Position numbers and translations under genes: made by a program. A model generated the notes under the pieces. That model was not told where the DNA came from. It did not search any database and was given only the letters and a program-made list of their open reading frames with translations. 27,410 nucleotides of DNA from JAMOBE01 sp039908285 (lineage in GTDB: Bacteria > Pseudomonadota > Alphaproteobacteria > Rhodospirillales > Rhodospirillaceae): positions 1 through 27,410 of the forward strand of contig JAMOBE010000047.1 in assembly GCA_039908285.1 (NCBI GenBank), in the 5' to 3' direction. This document shows, piece by piece, positions 15,292 through 22,259 of this stretch; the first letter of the stretch is position 1, and each line of letters starts with the position of its first letter.

Positions 15292-16481
15292 TATGGTGGC
15301 GCTTGCCCGATGGCACTTTCCATCGCTATACCGGCGGTCAACTCGCGTTGAAGGAAACACCAGTGCCTCGAAAGCGTAACATCAATCGTCAACCTTCTGC
15401 CCCTCCCCCTCCCGCATCGGGGGATCTTTTCGACTTGCCAAGCCAAATTGTACGGCCCAAGTCTGCGCCAGACTTTTTTGTAAAAGCCGGAGCCCCTCAC
15501 CCGACCGATGTTTTCAATAGTTATTGGCGTTTTGCCTGCAAACGTCAGGATCTTTTCTTCAACAAGCTTCGTCGGCCCAATAGCCCACCCTGGACTGACG
15601 ACCCGGCGTTGCGTCGTTACAAGTTTACAAATGCCTACCGCGCCTCCGACCGGGTCAGTCAGTATCTGATTCGCAACATCATCTATGCCGATGACCCGGT
15701 CCTACAACAACCGGAGGAGATCTTTTTTCGAACCATCCTGTTCAAACTTTTCAACAAAATTGCGACATGGGAGCTGCTCGAGCGGGAAGTGGGATCAGTC
15801 CGCTGGATCGACTATTCTTTCGATCGGTACAACACCATTCTGACCAGAGCCATGGAAGCAGGCACGCGTATTTATTCCGCGGCGTATATCATGGCGTCGG
15901 GTCAGTCTGCGTTCGGGCACGCGCGTAAGCACGCCAACCACTTGTGCTTGCTGGAAAAAATGATGGCCGATCGTCTGGCCGATCGCTTCTTTCAGACGAA
16001 GCCGGGACTGGACGAAGTGTACGAGGCCATTCTGGGCTATCCCGCCATCGGCCCTTTTCTTGCCTATCAATATGCTGTGGACTTGAACTACGGGCCGCTG
16101 CTGGACGCATCGGAGGATGAATTCGTCATGCCGGGACCGGGCGCCCACGACGGCATAGCCAAGTGTTTTTCCGATCTGGGGGACTTTACGCCGCAAGACG
16201 TGATCCACTGGACCCGCGACCGTCAGCATGAGGAGTTTGCGCGCCTTGGCCTGGATTTCGCCACTCTGTGGGGACGCGACCTGACCCTGATCGACTGCCA
16301 AAATCTATACTGTGAGACTGACAAGTATGCTCGCGTCGTCCATCCAGAAATCAGGGGACGTAGCGATCGCACCCGCATCAAGCAGATGTACCGAGTGACG
16401 CCAGGCCCCATCCATTACTGGTATCCTCCAAAGTGGGGCATCAACGACAAGGTTGAGGCCTGGGTAGCGGCGAAGGCATGA
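15288..16481 (+). CDS. helical-domain protein of the 5-hmdU DNA kinase / thymine-pyrophosphorylase family
   Basis: Residues 75-385 match, by recall of the family, the helical domain found with phage 5-hydroxymethyluridine DNA kinases and alpha-glutamyl/putrescinyl-thymine pyrophosphorylases (HMUDK_hel type). Landmarks are FNSYWRFACKRQDLFF, PWTDDPALRRYKFTNAYRA, DRVSQYLIRN, LFKLFNKIATWELLE, AYIMASG, FLAYQYAVDLNYG, FVMPGPGAHDGI and LIDCQNLYCETDKYARVVHP. The family acts in DNA base hypermodification in phages; its role in cellular genomes is not settled. ATG 15288 overlaps the upstream stop; GTG 15363 has its own AAGGAA and would remove a 25-residue leader, so the start is uncertain. The stop overlaps the next gene (ATGA). 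Confidence 0.75.
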   Translation: MIWWRLPDGTFHRYTGGQLALKETPVPRKRNINRQPSAPPPPASGDLFDLPSQIVRPKSAPDFFVKAGAPHPTDVFNSYWRFACKRQDLFFNKLRRPNSPPWTDDPALRRYKFTNAYRASDRVSQYLIRNIIYADDPVLQQPEEIFFRTILFKLFNKIATWELLEREVGSVRWIDYSFDRYNTILTRAMEAGTRIYSAAYIMASGQSAFGHARKHANHLCLLEKMMADRLADRFFQTKPGLDEVYEAILGYPAIGPFLAYQYAVDLNYGPLLDASEDEFVMPGPGAHDGIAKCFSDLGDFTPQDVIHWTRDRQHEEFARLGLDFATLWGRDLTLIDCQNLYCETDKYARVVHPEIRGRSDRTRIKQMYRVTPGPIHYWYPPKWGINDKVEAWVAAKA

Positions 16482-17701
16482 CCACCCAGTTTATCGCCGA
16501 TACTGCCGATGGCGTCTGGCGCGCGGCAGCCAAAGCCCTGATCGAGGGCAAGGACTTCCACCGCCAGGAAAGCCGGCTAGGCCCAACGAGGGAGCTTCTT
16601 CACTGCGCTTTCGTTCTTCAGCAGCCTCGACAGCGCTGGGTGCTGTCGCGACGTCCAGCGATTAATCCTGCCTTTGCCATCGCCGAAACCGTGTGGATCC
16701 TACAGGGGCGAGATGACGCCGACTTCTTGAATTTCTGGAATCCGGTCCTTCCAAATTTTGCCGGCCACGGGACACGATACTACGGTGCCTATGGCCAACG
16801 CCTGCGGAGGAATTCAGGCTTCGACCAGCTGGAGCGAGCATATCAGACGCTGACGCACAATCCTGATTCCCGCCAAGTCGTTCTACAGATTTGGGACAGC
16901 AGTCTCGATCTGCCCGATGTAGTTGGCTGCGCGCGCGCCCCCGATATCCCCTGCAACGTAGTCGCCATGCCGAAGATTCGAGGCGGACGCCTGGAGTGGC
17001 TTCAGGTCATGCGAAGCAATGACCTGTTCCTGGGCACGCCGCATAATTTCGTGCAATTCACCGTACTGCAAGAGGTAATGGCAGGCTGGCTTGGCATCGA
17101 ACCAGGAACGTATGTTCAGATTTCAGACAGTCTACATTTTTACGAAAAAGACATGTCAAGGATATTCATGGCAGAGGAACAGAGATCGATATATAATCCA
17201 GATGTCCTTGGGCTACCGAAGGACGATTTTGACCGTATGCTTCCCGATCTTGGCTCTGCTATGGATCGACTTCGTGCCGATGATTTGTCAAAAAAAGAAT
17301 TGTGCACATTGGTGCGTGACACAGGATTGCCCAAGAGCTGGCAATCACCCCTCGCCCTCGCCGCTGCTGACGCTGCTCGCCGGAGGGACTGGCGAGAGGA
17401 AATGGAGAAAGCAGCGGACCAATGCACGAATCCCATGCTGCGCACGGCTTGGGATTCGTGGCTGGAAAGGACCGCAGGCTTAGATGCCTTTATTCAGCAT
17501 CTTGGCAAACTCAGCCGGGTCACCAAGATAGCCGGATTGGTCGAGACTGCGATACCAGGAGATAAAATCGTCGACAGACCTCTTGGGGAATTTGACCTTA
17601 TAACCCTGCCTATTACAGCAGAGACTGATGCCGTCCGATTTGTTCACGAAACGATCGGGGATATTGATAGCGTTCTTCCCCCAATAGGCAAAATCCCGTG
17701 A
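16478..17701 (+). CDS. thymidylate synthase / dCMP hydroxymethylase-like protein with read-through C-terminus
   Basis: The ThyA fold is clear: AIAETVWILQGRDDADFLNFW (Glu70 region), NPDSRQVVLQIWD (Arg132), DIPCN with nucleophile Cys159, RSNDLFLGTPHN (Arg179, Asp182, Asn190) and SDSLHFYEKD (His220, Tyr222). All dUMP-binding and catalytic residues seem present, but the His that follows the catalytic Cys in ThyA is Asn160. It could make dTMP, a 5-hydroxymethyl pyrimidine nucleotide, or a related base. Residues 230-335 are a family-specific C-terminal part. The last 73 residues (17480-17701) are antisense to the end of the Nmad2 gene and probably are read-through after loss of a stop or a frameshift. 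Third gene of the coupled operon. Confidence 0.78.
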   Translation: MTTQFIADTADGVWRAAAKALIEGKDFHRQESRLGPTRELLHCAFVLQQPRQRWVLSRRPAINPAFAIAETVWILQGRDDADFLNFWNPVLPNFAGHGTRYYGAYGQRLRRNSGFDQLERAYQTLTHNPDSRQVVLQIWDSSLDLPDVVGCARAPDIPCNVVAMPKIRGGRLEWLQVMRSNDLFLGTPHNFVQFTVLQEVMAGWLGIEPGTYVQISDSLHFYEKDMSRIFMAEEQRSIYNPDVLGLPKDDFDRMLPDLGSAMDRLRADDLSKKELCTLVRDTGLPKSWQSPLALAAADAARRRDWREEMEKAADQCTNPMLRTAWDSWLERTAGLDAFIQHLGKLSRVTKIAGLVETAIPGDKIVDRPLGEFDLITLPITAETDAVRFVHETIGDIDSVLPPIGKIP

Positions 17702-18106
17702 AATAAGGACGCGGTCTGTCTTCGTGTCGTCGTCACGATTGACCATATTCGAAGTTCCATCGTGATTGGAGTGATGTGAATCCTCCTGAATCCAGCCTCC
17801 GTGAGGTCCGCGATGGTAAATGTTATCGCCAACCGCCATCATATAGCTGCCATGTAGGTTCGGCTTTTTCAGTTGAAACCGCGCGTCAAACCAGTAGTCT
17901 TCAAAAGAGAGAACATCCTCTACGCACATTAGAAAAACCATCCGCCCGTCAAGGCCGTTTTCCTTCGATCCGGTCCCAACAACCCAGTCACCGATCTGGA
18001 CCATTCTCCGCATGATGGATTTGCATGTGGCGAGTGTGCACCAACCATGGAATGGGTTCGGCGCAAACCCGACGTCAAAGCGAACAACGTAGGAATAGAG
18101 TTTCAT
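17480..18106 (-). CDS. Nmad2-like nucleotide modification associated protein
   Basis: The 208-aa protein starts MKLYSYVVRFDVGFAPNPFHG and continues CTLATCKSIMRR, IGDWVVGTGS, DYWFDARFQLKKP, VGDNIYHR and DRVLISRDFAYWGKNA. I recognise this as the nucleotide modification associated domain 2 pattern, a family predicted from genome context in phages and bacteria with modified bases; its biochemistry is unknown. ATG 18106 makes an ATGA overlap with the TIR gene, which supports that start over an in-frame codon at 18124. Its stop lies inside the plus-strand thymidylate-synthase frame. Likely works with the TIR protein upstream. Confidence 0.72.
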   Translation of the reverse strand: MKLYSYVVRFDVGFAPNPFHGWCTLATCKSIMRRMVQIGDWVVGTGSKENGLDGRMVFLMCVEDVLSFEDYWFDARFQLKKPNLHGSYMMAVGDNIYHRGPHGGWIQEDSHHSNHDGTSNMVNRDDDTKTDRVLISRDFAYWGKNAINIPDRFVNKSDGISLCCNRQGYKVKFPKRSVDDFISWYRSLDQSGYLGDPAEFAKMLNKGI

Positions 18107-18576
18107 TGTAGACGACTCCCGCATCGACGTGGCAGATCACGCTTCGGCCATGAGTTGCCTTCCGGCGTTTCCCAGGGGCCTGGGACGTCTTCAATAGCAT
18201 CGATTATCGAATCTCCGTTCCAACCAACGACCCGGAAGGCAAATTCGATCATCGCCTCCGGCAGGTCGCATAGTGCATCTCCGTGCCCCCACACGCCTAC
18301 GACATGCTTTCCTTGGCGAACTGCTTCACGGATTTCCCAGTCAACCCACTCACTTTTCCGCGTCCCAGGGGTAATAAGAACAATAACTGTTCCTGCCCAA
18401 CGGATTTGCGGCCTCAATATCTGGTCCTTTATATATTCTTTCTTATTAGCATTATTCGGATTGCTGCTGTTGATAGAACTGTCGCGTATAGGATATCTTT
18501 TGCTTTCCAGCAGATCCTTGATCCGACCAAGGTGCTCGTCGTCTTCATGAATGTGGCTGATGAAAACGTTTTTCAC
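18103..18576 (-). CDS. TIR-like (MTH538/ThsB-type) domain protein
   Basis: From GTG 18576 the 157-aa protein begins VKNVFISHIHEDDEHLGRI-like, the first strand and loop of a TIR-like domain. It continues with ILRPQIRWAGTVIVLITPGT (second nucleotide-binding part) and KSEWVDWEIREA, where the Trp-x-x-Trp-Glu segment holds the Glu expected of NAD-cleaving TIRs. VVGVWGHGD follows. Such proteins cleave NAD or make cyclic-ADP-ribose-type signals in anti-phage systems such as Thoeris; activity here is inferred. GTG 18576 has GAGGGC at good spacing; a longer frame from TTG 18687 is possible. It is coupled to the Nmad2 gene. Confidence 0.72.
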   Translation of the reverse strand: MKNVFISHIHEDDEHLGRIKDLLESKRYPIRDSSINSSNPNNANKKEYIKDQILRPQIRWAGTVIVLITPGTRKSEWVDWEIREAVRQGKHVVGVWGHGDALCDLPEAMIEFAFRVVGWNGDSIIDAIEDVPGPWETPEGNSWPKRDLPRRCGSRLQ

Positions 18577-18799
18577 GGATGCCCTCGAAGTTTCGCACGT
18601 CCTAACGTTGATGAATACCACATATGTCCCGCGACGCAAAGTGAGAATTTCATGGACATTACCGTCTTTGGTGATTAAAACTAGCAATACGTTTGCTTAC
18701 TTGGTATCTTCGCCGTGCATTCACACATCACATGTTGATTTACACGCAGTAAAAGTAGTTACATATTATGTAAACTCGCATAAGAGGTTGAAATGCCCT
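18577..18799. other. AT-rich gap upstream of the TIR gene
   Basis: No convincing gene is seen. It holds the candidate promoter and palindrome at 18759-18793. A/T-rich sequence ends near 18790 and GC-rich coding-like sequence resumes, so this is a likely junction between island modules. Confidence 0.5.
18759..18793 (-). promoter_or_regulatory. promoter with overlapping palindrome for the TIR-Nmad2 pair
   Basis: On the minus strand TTTCAA (18793-18788), 17 bp, then CATAAT (18770-18765). A perfect palindrome TTACATA-T-TATGTAA (18759-18773) covers the -10 element, as expected for a repressor operator. A transcript would start near 18757 and run toward the TIR gene. Confidence 0.5.
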
Positions 18800-18895
18800 G
18801 TGCGGTCGGTGGCTGCGGACGTGACGAAACGGACTGAACTCGCCGCCATCTTCCTTGACGTGGGGGATGAGACACCAACGGGGGCATCGCAATGA
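18800..18895 (+). pseudogene. C-terminal fragment of an unidentified gene
   Basis: The frame reading VRSVAADVTKRTELAAIFLDVGDET and ending at TGA 18895 has backbone-like GC-rich codons, unlike the A/T-rich sequence just before it. Its stop overlaps the ATG of the TIR remnant (ATGA), the pattern of an operon. I take it as the tail of a gene whose front was lost when the A/T-rich module arrived. Family not recognised. Confidence 0.4.
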
Positions 18896-19132
18896 ACGCC
18901 GTCTCCAAGCACTTGGCCTTCATCAGCTATCGCCGGGAGCACCCGAACCGGATCATTGCCGAGCATCTGAAAATAGCGGCTCAAGTGGTATATCCTGGCC
19001 AACAGCGACTGGCGCGTGCTGGGCGTGCCTTCGCGTGAGGTGCTCATAGTTTCCGACGAACCCATCCCCCTGGCGCAGGATGCCCTTTCCGGGTACCGTG
19101 ACCACCTGTCACGGTTTGCCGCGGGACGTTGA
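18892..19132 (+). pseudogene. broken TIR-domain gene
   Basis: ATG 18892 begins MNAVSKHLAFISYRREHPNR and then AEHL, a typical TIR start (FISYRR). The frame is lost near 18970-18985. A second frame continues from about 18983 with WYILANSDWRVLGVPSREV then LIVSDEPIPLAQDALSGYRD and stops at 19132. The two parts together are far too short for a complete TIR protein, so an internal deletion is likely. It is 16 bp before the cyclase gene, suggesting an original TIR-cyclase operon. Confidence 0.5.
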
Positions 19133-19148
19133 ACGGAAGGATACCCTC

Positions 19149-20333
19149 ATGCCGACAGCAATCGTCGTGTTCGCCGATATCGAAAAGTTTACCCGAAAGA
19201 GCGAGGTTCGCCAGCGGGAGCTGGTGGAAGCCATGACCTCCGATGTCCTGCATGAGATCCGCGACCTGCTGTTGCCGCCGGCCGGCGCCCAGCCCCGAGC
19301 CGTCGTGCTGCCCACCGGCGACGGCATGGCGGTGGCGCTCATCGAAAGTGGTAGCCCGCACGATGACTTCCAGAGGGCGCTGTCGCTCGCCGCGCGCCTG
19401 TTCCTGTTCGCCGAGACCGAATCCCGGAACGGGACCGACCCGGTGCGGCTGCGCGTTGGCCTGCACCAGGGGGGCGTGCAGTACGTCACCGACGTCAACG
19501 GCCGAACCAACGTCTGTGGCGCCGCCATCAATCAGGCACAGCGGGTCATGGATGCCGCCAATCCCGGCCAATGCCTGATTTCGGAAGCGATCAAGGAAAA
19601 GTACCTTGACGGCAATGGCGAACGCCCCTTTCCTCTCTCGCGCTGCCATCGGTGTCGCTCCACCTTCTCCGACCCGCACGAGGTGCTGGTCAAGCACGGC
19701 CGGCGCGTGACCGTGCGTGTCGCCGAGGTCTGGTGCGACGATCAGCGGCTCACGTCGGCACGGGAAGAGGAACCGCTCTCCAAGAAACTCGCCGTTCTTA
19801 CTCAGACCGGCCTGCCCAAGGACATCGATCCCCGTCAGGGGTTCGCGCTGACTCTTGGGAATGCCCGTTCCGTCGGCCTCATCCAGTTGACCGGGGAATT
19901 CCTGCTGCCCAAGCTGCACGACGACACCGTCACCTTGTCTCCGCACCTGGAAAGACTGTGGGTCTTCATGCCGACGGCGGAGTCACTCCGATCCTTTCCG
20001 GCGTCTCCCCTCCCGACGGCGGAGGCGCAGCGCGGCCACATCGCGGCATGGCGGGAGTACCTGACCGACCTCGCCACCAGGCGCCCCAAGGTGGACATCT
20101 GGCTCGGCCTGTTCGCGGAGCCGCCCTATTTCGGCGCCTCGCTCCTCGACTGGGACCGCCCAGCCGGCACCATCCACGTCAGCCCCTACGTCTGGAACAC
20201 GACGACCAAGATGTGTCCGGGCTTCGACATCTCCTGGAGCGACTGCCTGTTTCCTGAGGTCGCCAAAGCCTATGTAGAGGGGCTCAAGTACCTGCGCGCA
20301 CATAGCGAGGATGGGCTGTCGATAACAAATTGA
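19149..20333 (+). CDS. class III nucleotidyl cyclase with uncharacterised C-terminal domain (possible PycC-like)
   Basis: Residues 1-195 are a class III cyclase catalytic domain. Metal ligands are Asp10 in VVFADIEKFT and Asp58 in LPTGDGMAVAL. The transition-state pair is Asn128 and Arg132 in NVCGAAINQAQRVMDAA. The C-terminal half (about 205-394: LTLGNARSVGLIQLTGEF, KVDIWLGLFAEPP, IHVSPYVWN, PGFDISW) matches nothing I recognise. The setting, with a TIR remnant directly upstream in an island that holds other defence-like genes, suggests a Pycsar-type pyrimidine cyclase whose effector is broken. An ordinary adenylate cyclase remains possible. ATG 19149 is chosen because it begins the conserved first strand; AAGGATA lies just upstream. 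Confidence 0.75.
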   Translation: MPTAIVVFADIEKFTRKSEVRQRELVEAMTSDVLHEIRDLLLPPAGAQPRAVVLPTGDGMAVALIESGSPHDDFQRALSLAARLFLFAETESRNGTDPVRLRVGLHQGGVQYVTDVNGRTNVCGAAINQAQRVMDAANPGQCLISEAIKEKYLDGNGERPFPLSRCHRCRSTFSDPHEVLVKHGRRVTVRVAEVWCDDQRLTSAREEEPLSKKLAVLTQTGLPKDIDPRQGFALTLGNARSVGLIQLTGEFLLPKLHDDTVTLSPHLERLWVFMPTAESLRSFPASPLPTAEAQRGHIAAWREYLTDLATRRPKVDIWLGLFAEPPYFGASLLDWDRPAGTIHVSPYVWNTTTKMCPGFDISWSDCLFPEVAKAYVEGLKYLRAHSEDGLSITN

Positions 20334-20356
20334 AATGACCGGTACAGGTTGCACAT

Positions 20357-20370
20357 CAATTGACCGCTCG
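20357..20370 (+). repeat. right copy of a 14-bp imperfect repeat bounding the island
   Basis: CAATTGACCGCTCG here matches CAATCGACCGCTCG at 14162-14175 in 13 of 14 bases, in the same orientation. The two copies lie near the two compositional edges of the accessory region. A match this short could be chance. Confidence 0.3.
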
Positions 20371-20494
20371 TTGACACTCTGCTCTGTCGCACGGGAGCGG
20401 TTTCAGCCTGTATTCGGCCGTTGGAATAAAATTTTCAACCTAAATCCAGTAGTTACACTTGGGGCTGCCGGATTCAGGAGGCGCCCGCCGTTCG

Positions 20495-22114
20495 TCAGCG
20501 CCCCGGTGCCGGCTCGTCGAAGGGATTGTCGAAGGGGTTGGCCGGAGCGGGACTGACGGGTGCAGGCCTGGCGGGTGCAGGCCTGACGGGAGCAACGGGG
20601 GCAGCCTTGACCGCGGGCATCTCCGGCGTCTCCGGCATGTCGGGTATCTGTTGAGTCGGGGACGTCTCGGGGGCCGGGGGAATCTCCAGCACCGGGGCCT
20701 CCGGCTCTCCTTCCAGGGGCGGGACGTGGATGTCGGACGGCAGGTCGTCGGACACGGGAAGAGGAAGGGGAATTTCCTCGCTGCCGGTGGCGGCGTTGAT
20801 GGTGTCCATGGTCAGCCGCCCCATGGCCACCAGCAGGGCATAGCTGGCCTGGCGGGCATCGAAGGCGGCGCCGGTGAAATTGATGCGGGCGTTGTAGAAC
20901 TCGTTCTCAGAGTCCAGGACGTTGATCACGTTTTCTTTTCCGGCCTCGCGCAGTTTCTTGCGGGCTTCGAACACCGCCGAGGCGATGTTCATGGCGTTCT
21001 CCAGAAGCCCCATGCGCATGCGCGCCGTTTCCAGCTTCTGCCAGGCGAAGCGGGTGGCCTCGACCACCTTGCGGCGGGTCTGGAGACTGACGTCCTGGCT
21101 GGCGCCATACTCCTGGGCGGCCTGCGCCACGGCGGCCATGGTCGCGAACCCGTTGAACATGTCCCACTTGAGCCGCAGCAGCAGGGAGAAGTCCCGCCGG
21201 ATGCCGACGACGGTATTCTTGTCCTTTTCGAAATTGTGCTGGAAGTCCAGTTCAAGCTGGGGCTCGTACCCCGCCCGGGCCGCATCGCGCCTGTGATCCG
21301 CCACCTCGACCTGGCGGTCCGCCACCGAGATGGTCGGATTCTCCTTCATGGCGATGTCCATCGCGGTCTCGACGCTTTCCGGCAGCAGGGCCAGTGGCGG
21401 CCTGGGCAGGGACATGGTGGCCAGGTCGGGGGCGTGATCGAACACCTGGGTGTAGCGGGAGATGGCGTCCTTGTACGCCCCCTCGAAGGAGACGCGCCGT
21501 TCCTTGGCAAGCTGAAGCCGCGATTTGGCCTGCAGGACGTCCACGGTGATGCCCGAGCCGCGCCGGACACGCTCGTCCTCGAGGTTGAACTGCTTCTTGA
21601 TGTTGGCTTCGTTGCTGACCGCCAGTTCCACCAGGCGGGCCTGGCGCAGGACGTCGATATAGGCGGCGATACCCTCCTGCGTCACCGTCTGGCGGGTGTT
21701 CTCAAGGGTCATGGTGCTGACCTGCAGCTGCGCCCGGGCGGCGGCACTCAGGGCGTCCGTCTCGCCGCCATCGTAGAGCGGCTGCTTGACCGTGAAGTTG
21801 TAGCTCTTGCGGTTGCGCGTCCAGGTGTTCTGGTCGCCATTGATGCCGCCGGCCCGGCGGCCGGGGCTGTTGATGCGCTCGACGCCCGTGTCGCTGGTGA
21901 ACTGGCCCCGGGGAAGATAGCCCGCGTTCGCCTTGCCGACCGCCTCCGACGCCGCCTCGACGCTCTTCTTGCCGGCCCGGATCTGGGGGTGGGCCTCCAC
22001 CAGGACTCGGAGTTCCTCCTCCAACGATTCCGCAAGCGCCAGACCACATCCCGCGAAGAACAGCAGGGGAAACACGACCAAAGGCTTCAGGGTCGAGCGA
22101 GTCAGCAGAACCAT
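20495..22114 (-). CDS. TolC-family outer membrane efflux/secretion protein
   Basis: The 539-aa protein begins with a signal peptide (1-28, ALA-ES cleavage; an AGC at 21-23 is a weak lipobox-like alternative). It has the duplicated long-helix OEP pattern: LRVLVEAHPQIRAGKKSVE, PLYDGGETDALSAAARAQL, YIDVLRQARLVELAVSN, DERVRRGSGITVDVLQAKSR in the first half, and MKENPTISVADRQVEVADHR with KLREAGKENVINVLDSENEF in the second. It would be the outer-membrane channel for a type I secretion or RND pump, of the AggA/LapE kind. After residue 450 a Pro/Ala/Glu-rich tail of about 85 residues is probably disordered. No inner-membrane partner is adjacent. Confidence 0.9.
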   Translation of the reverse strand: MVLLTRSTLKPLVVFPLLFFAGCGLALAESLEEELRVLVEAHPQIRAGKKSVEAASEAVGKANAGYLPRGQFTSDTGVERINSPGRRAGGINGDQNTWTRNRKSYNFTVKQPLYDGGETDALSAAARAQLQVSTMTLENTRQTVTQEGIAAYIDVLRQARLVELAVSNEANIKKQFNLEDERVRRGSGITVDVLQAKSRLQLAKERRVSFEGAYKDAISRYTQVFDHAPDLATMSLPRPPLALLPESVETAMDIAMKENPTISVADRQVEVADHRRDAARAGYEPQLELDFQHNFEKDKNTVVGIRRDFSLLLRLKWDMFNGFATMAAVAQAAQEYGASQDVSLQTRRKVVEATRFAWQKLETARMRMGLLENAMNIASAVFEARKKLREAGKENVINVLDSENEFYNARINFTGAAFDARQASYALLVAMGRLTMDTINAATGSEEIPLPLPVSDDLPSDIHVPPLEGEPEAPVLEIPPAPETSPTQQIPDMPETPEMPAVKAAPVAPVRPAPARPAPVSPAPANPFDNPFDEPAPGR

Positions 22115-22259
22115 TCCCCAGCGGCGAGCAGCGACGTTCAGGGTCCCCCTGATAGAGTAATGACATTAAATCGTCAATCACCCTCTCCAAGTACCACTAA
22201 GGCAATCGGGTGAATGAAGGTGCATTCTTTTCCCACGGAACAGGCCTTCCCGTGGGGGA

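Noticed and set aside
18551..18895. Complete 114-codon plus-strand gene ending at 18895
   Set aside because: Its first two thirds are antisense to the TIR gene leader and A/T-rich; only the last 32 codons look coding, so it is treated as a gene tail.
20459..22213. 584-codon plus-strand open frame
   Set aside because: It is antisense to the TolC-family gene, which has a signal peptide and family motifs.
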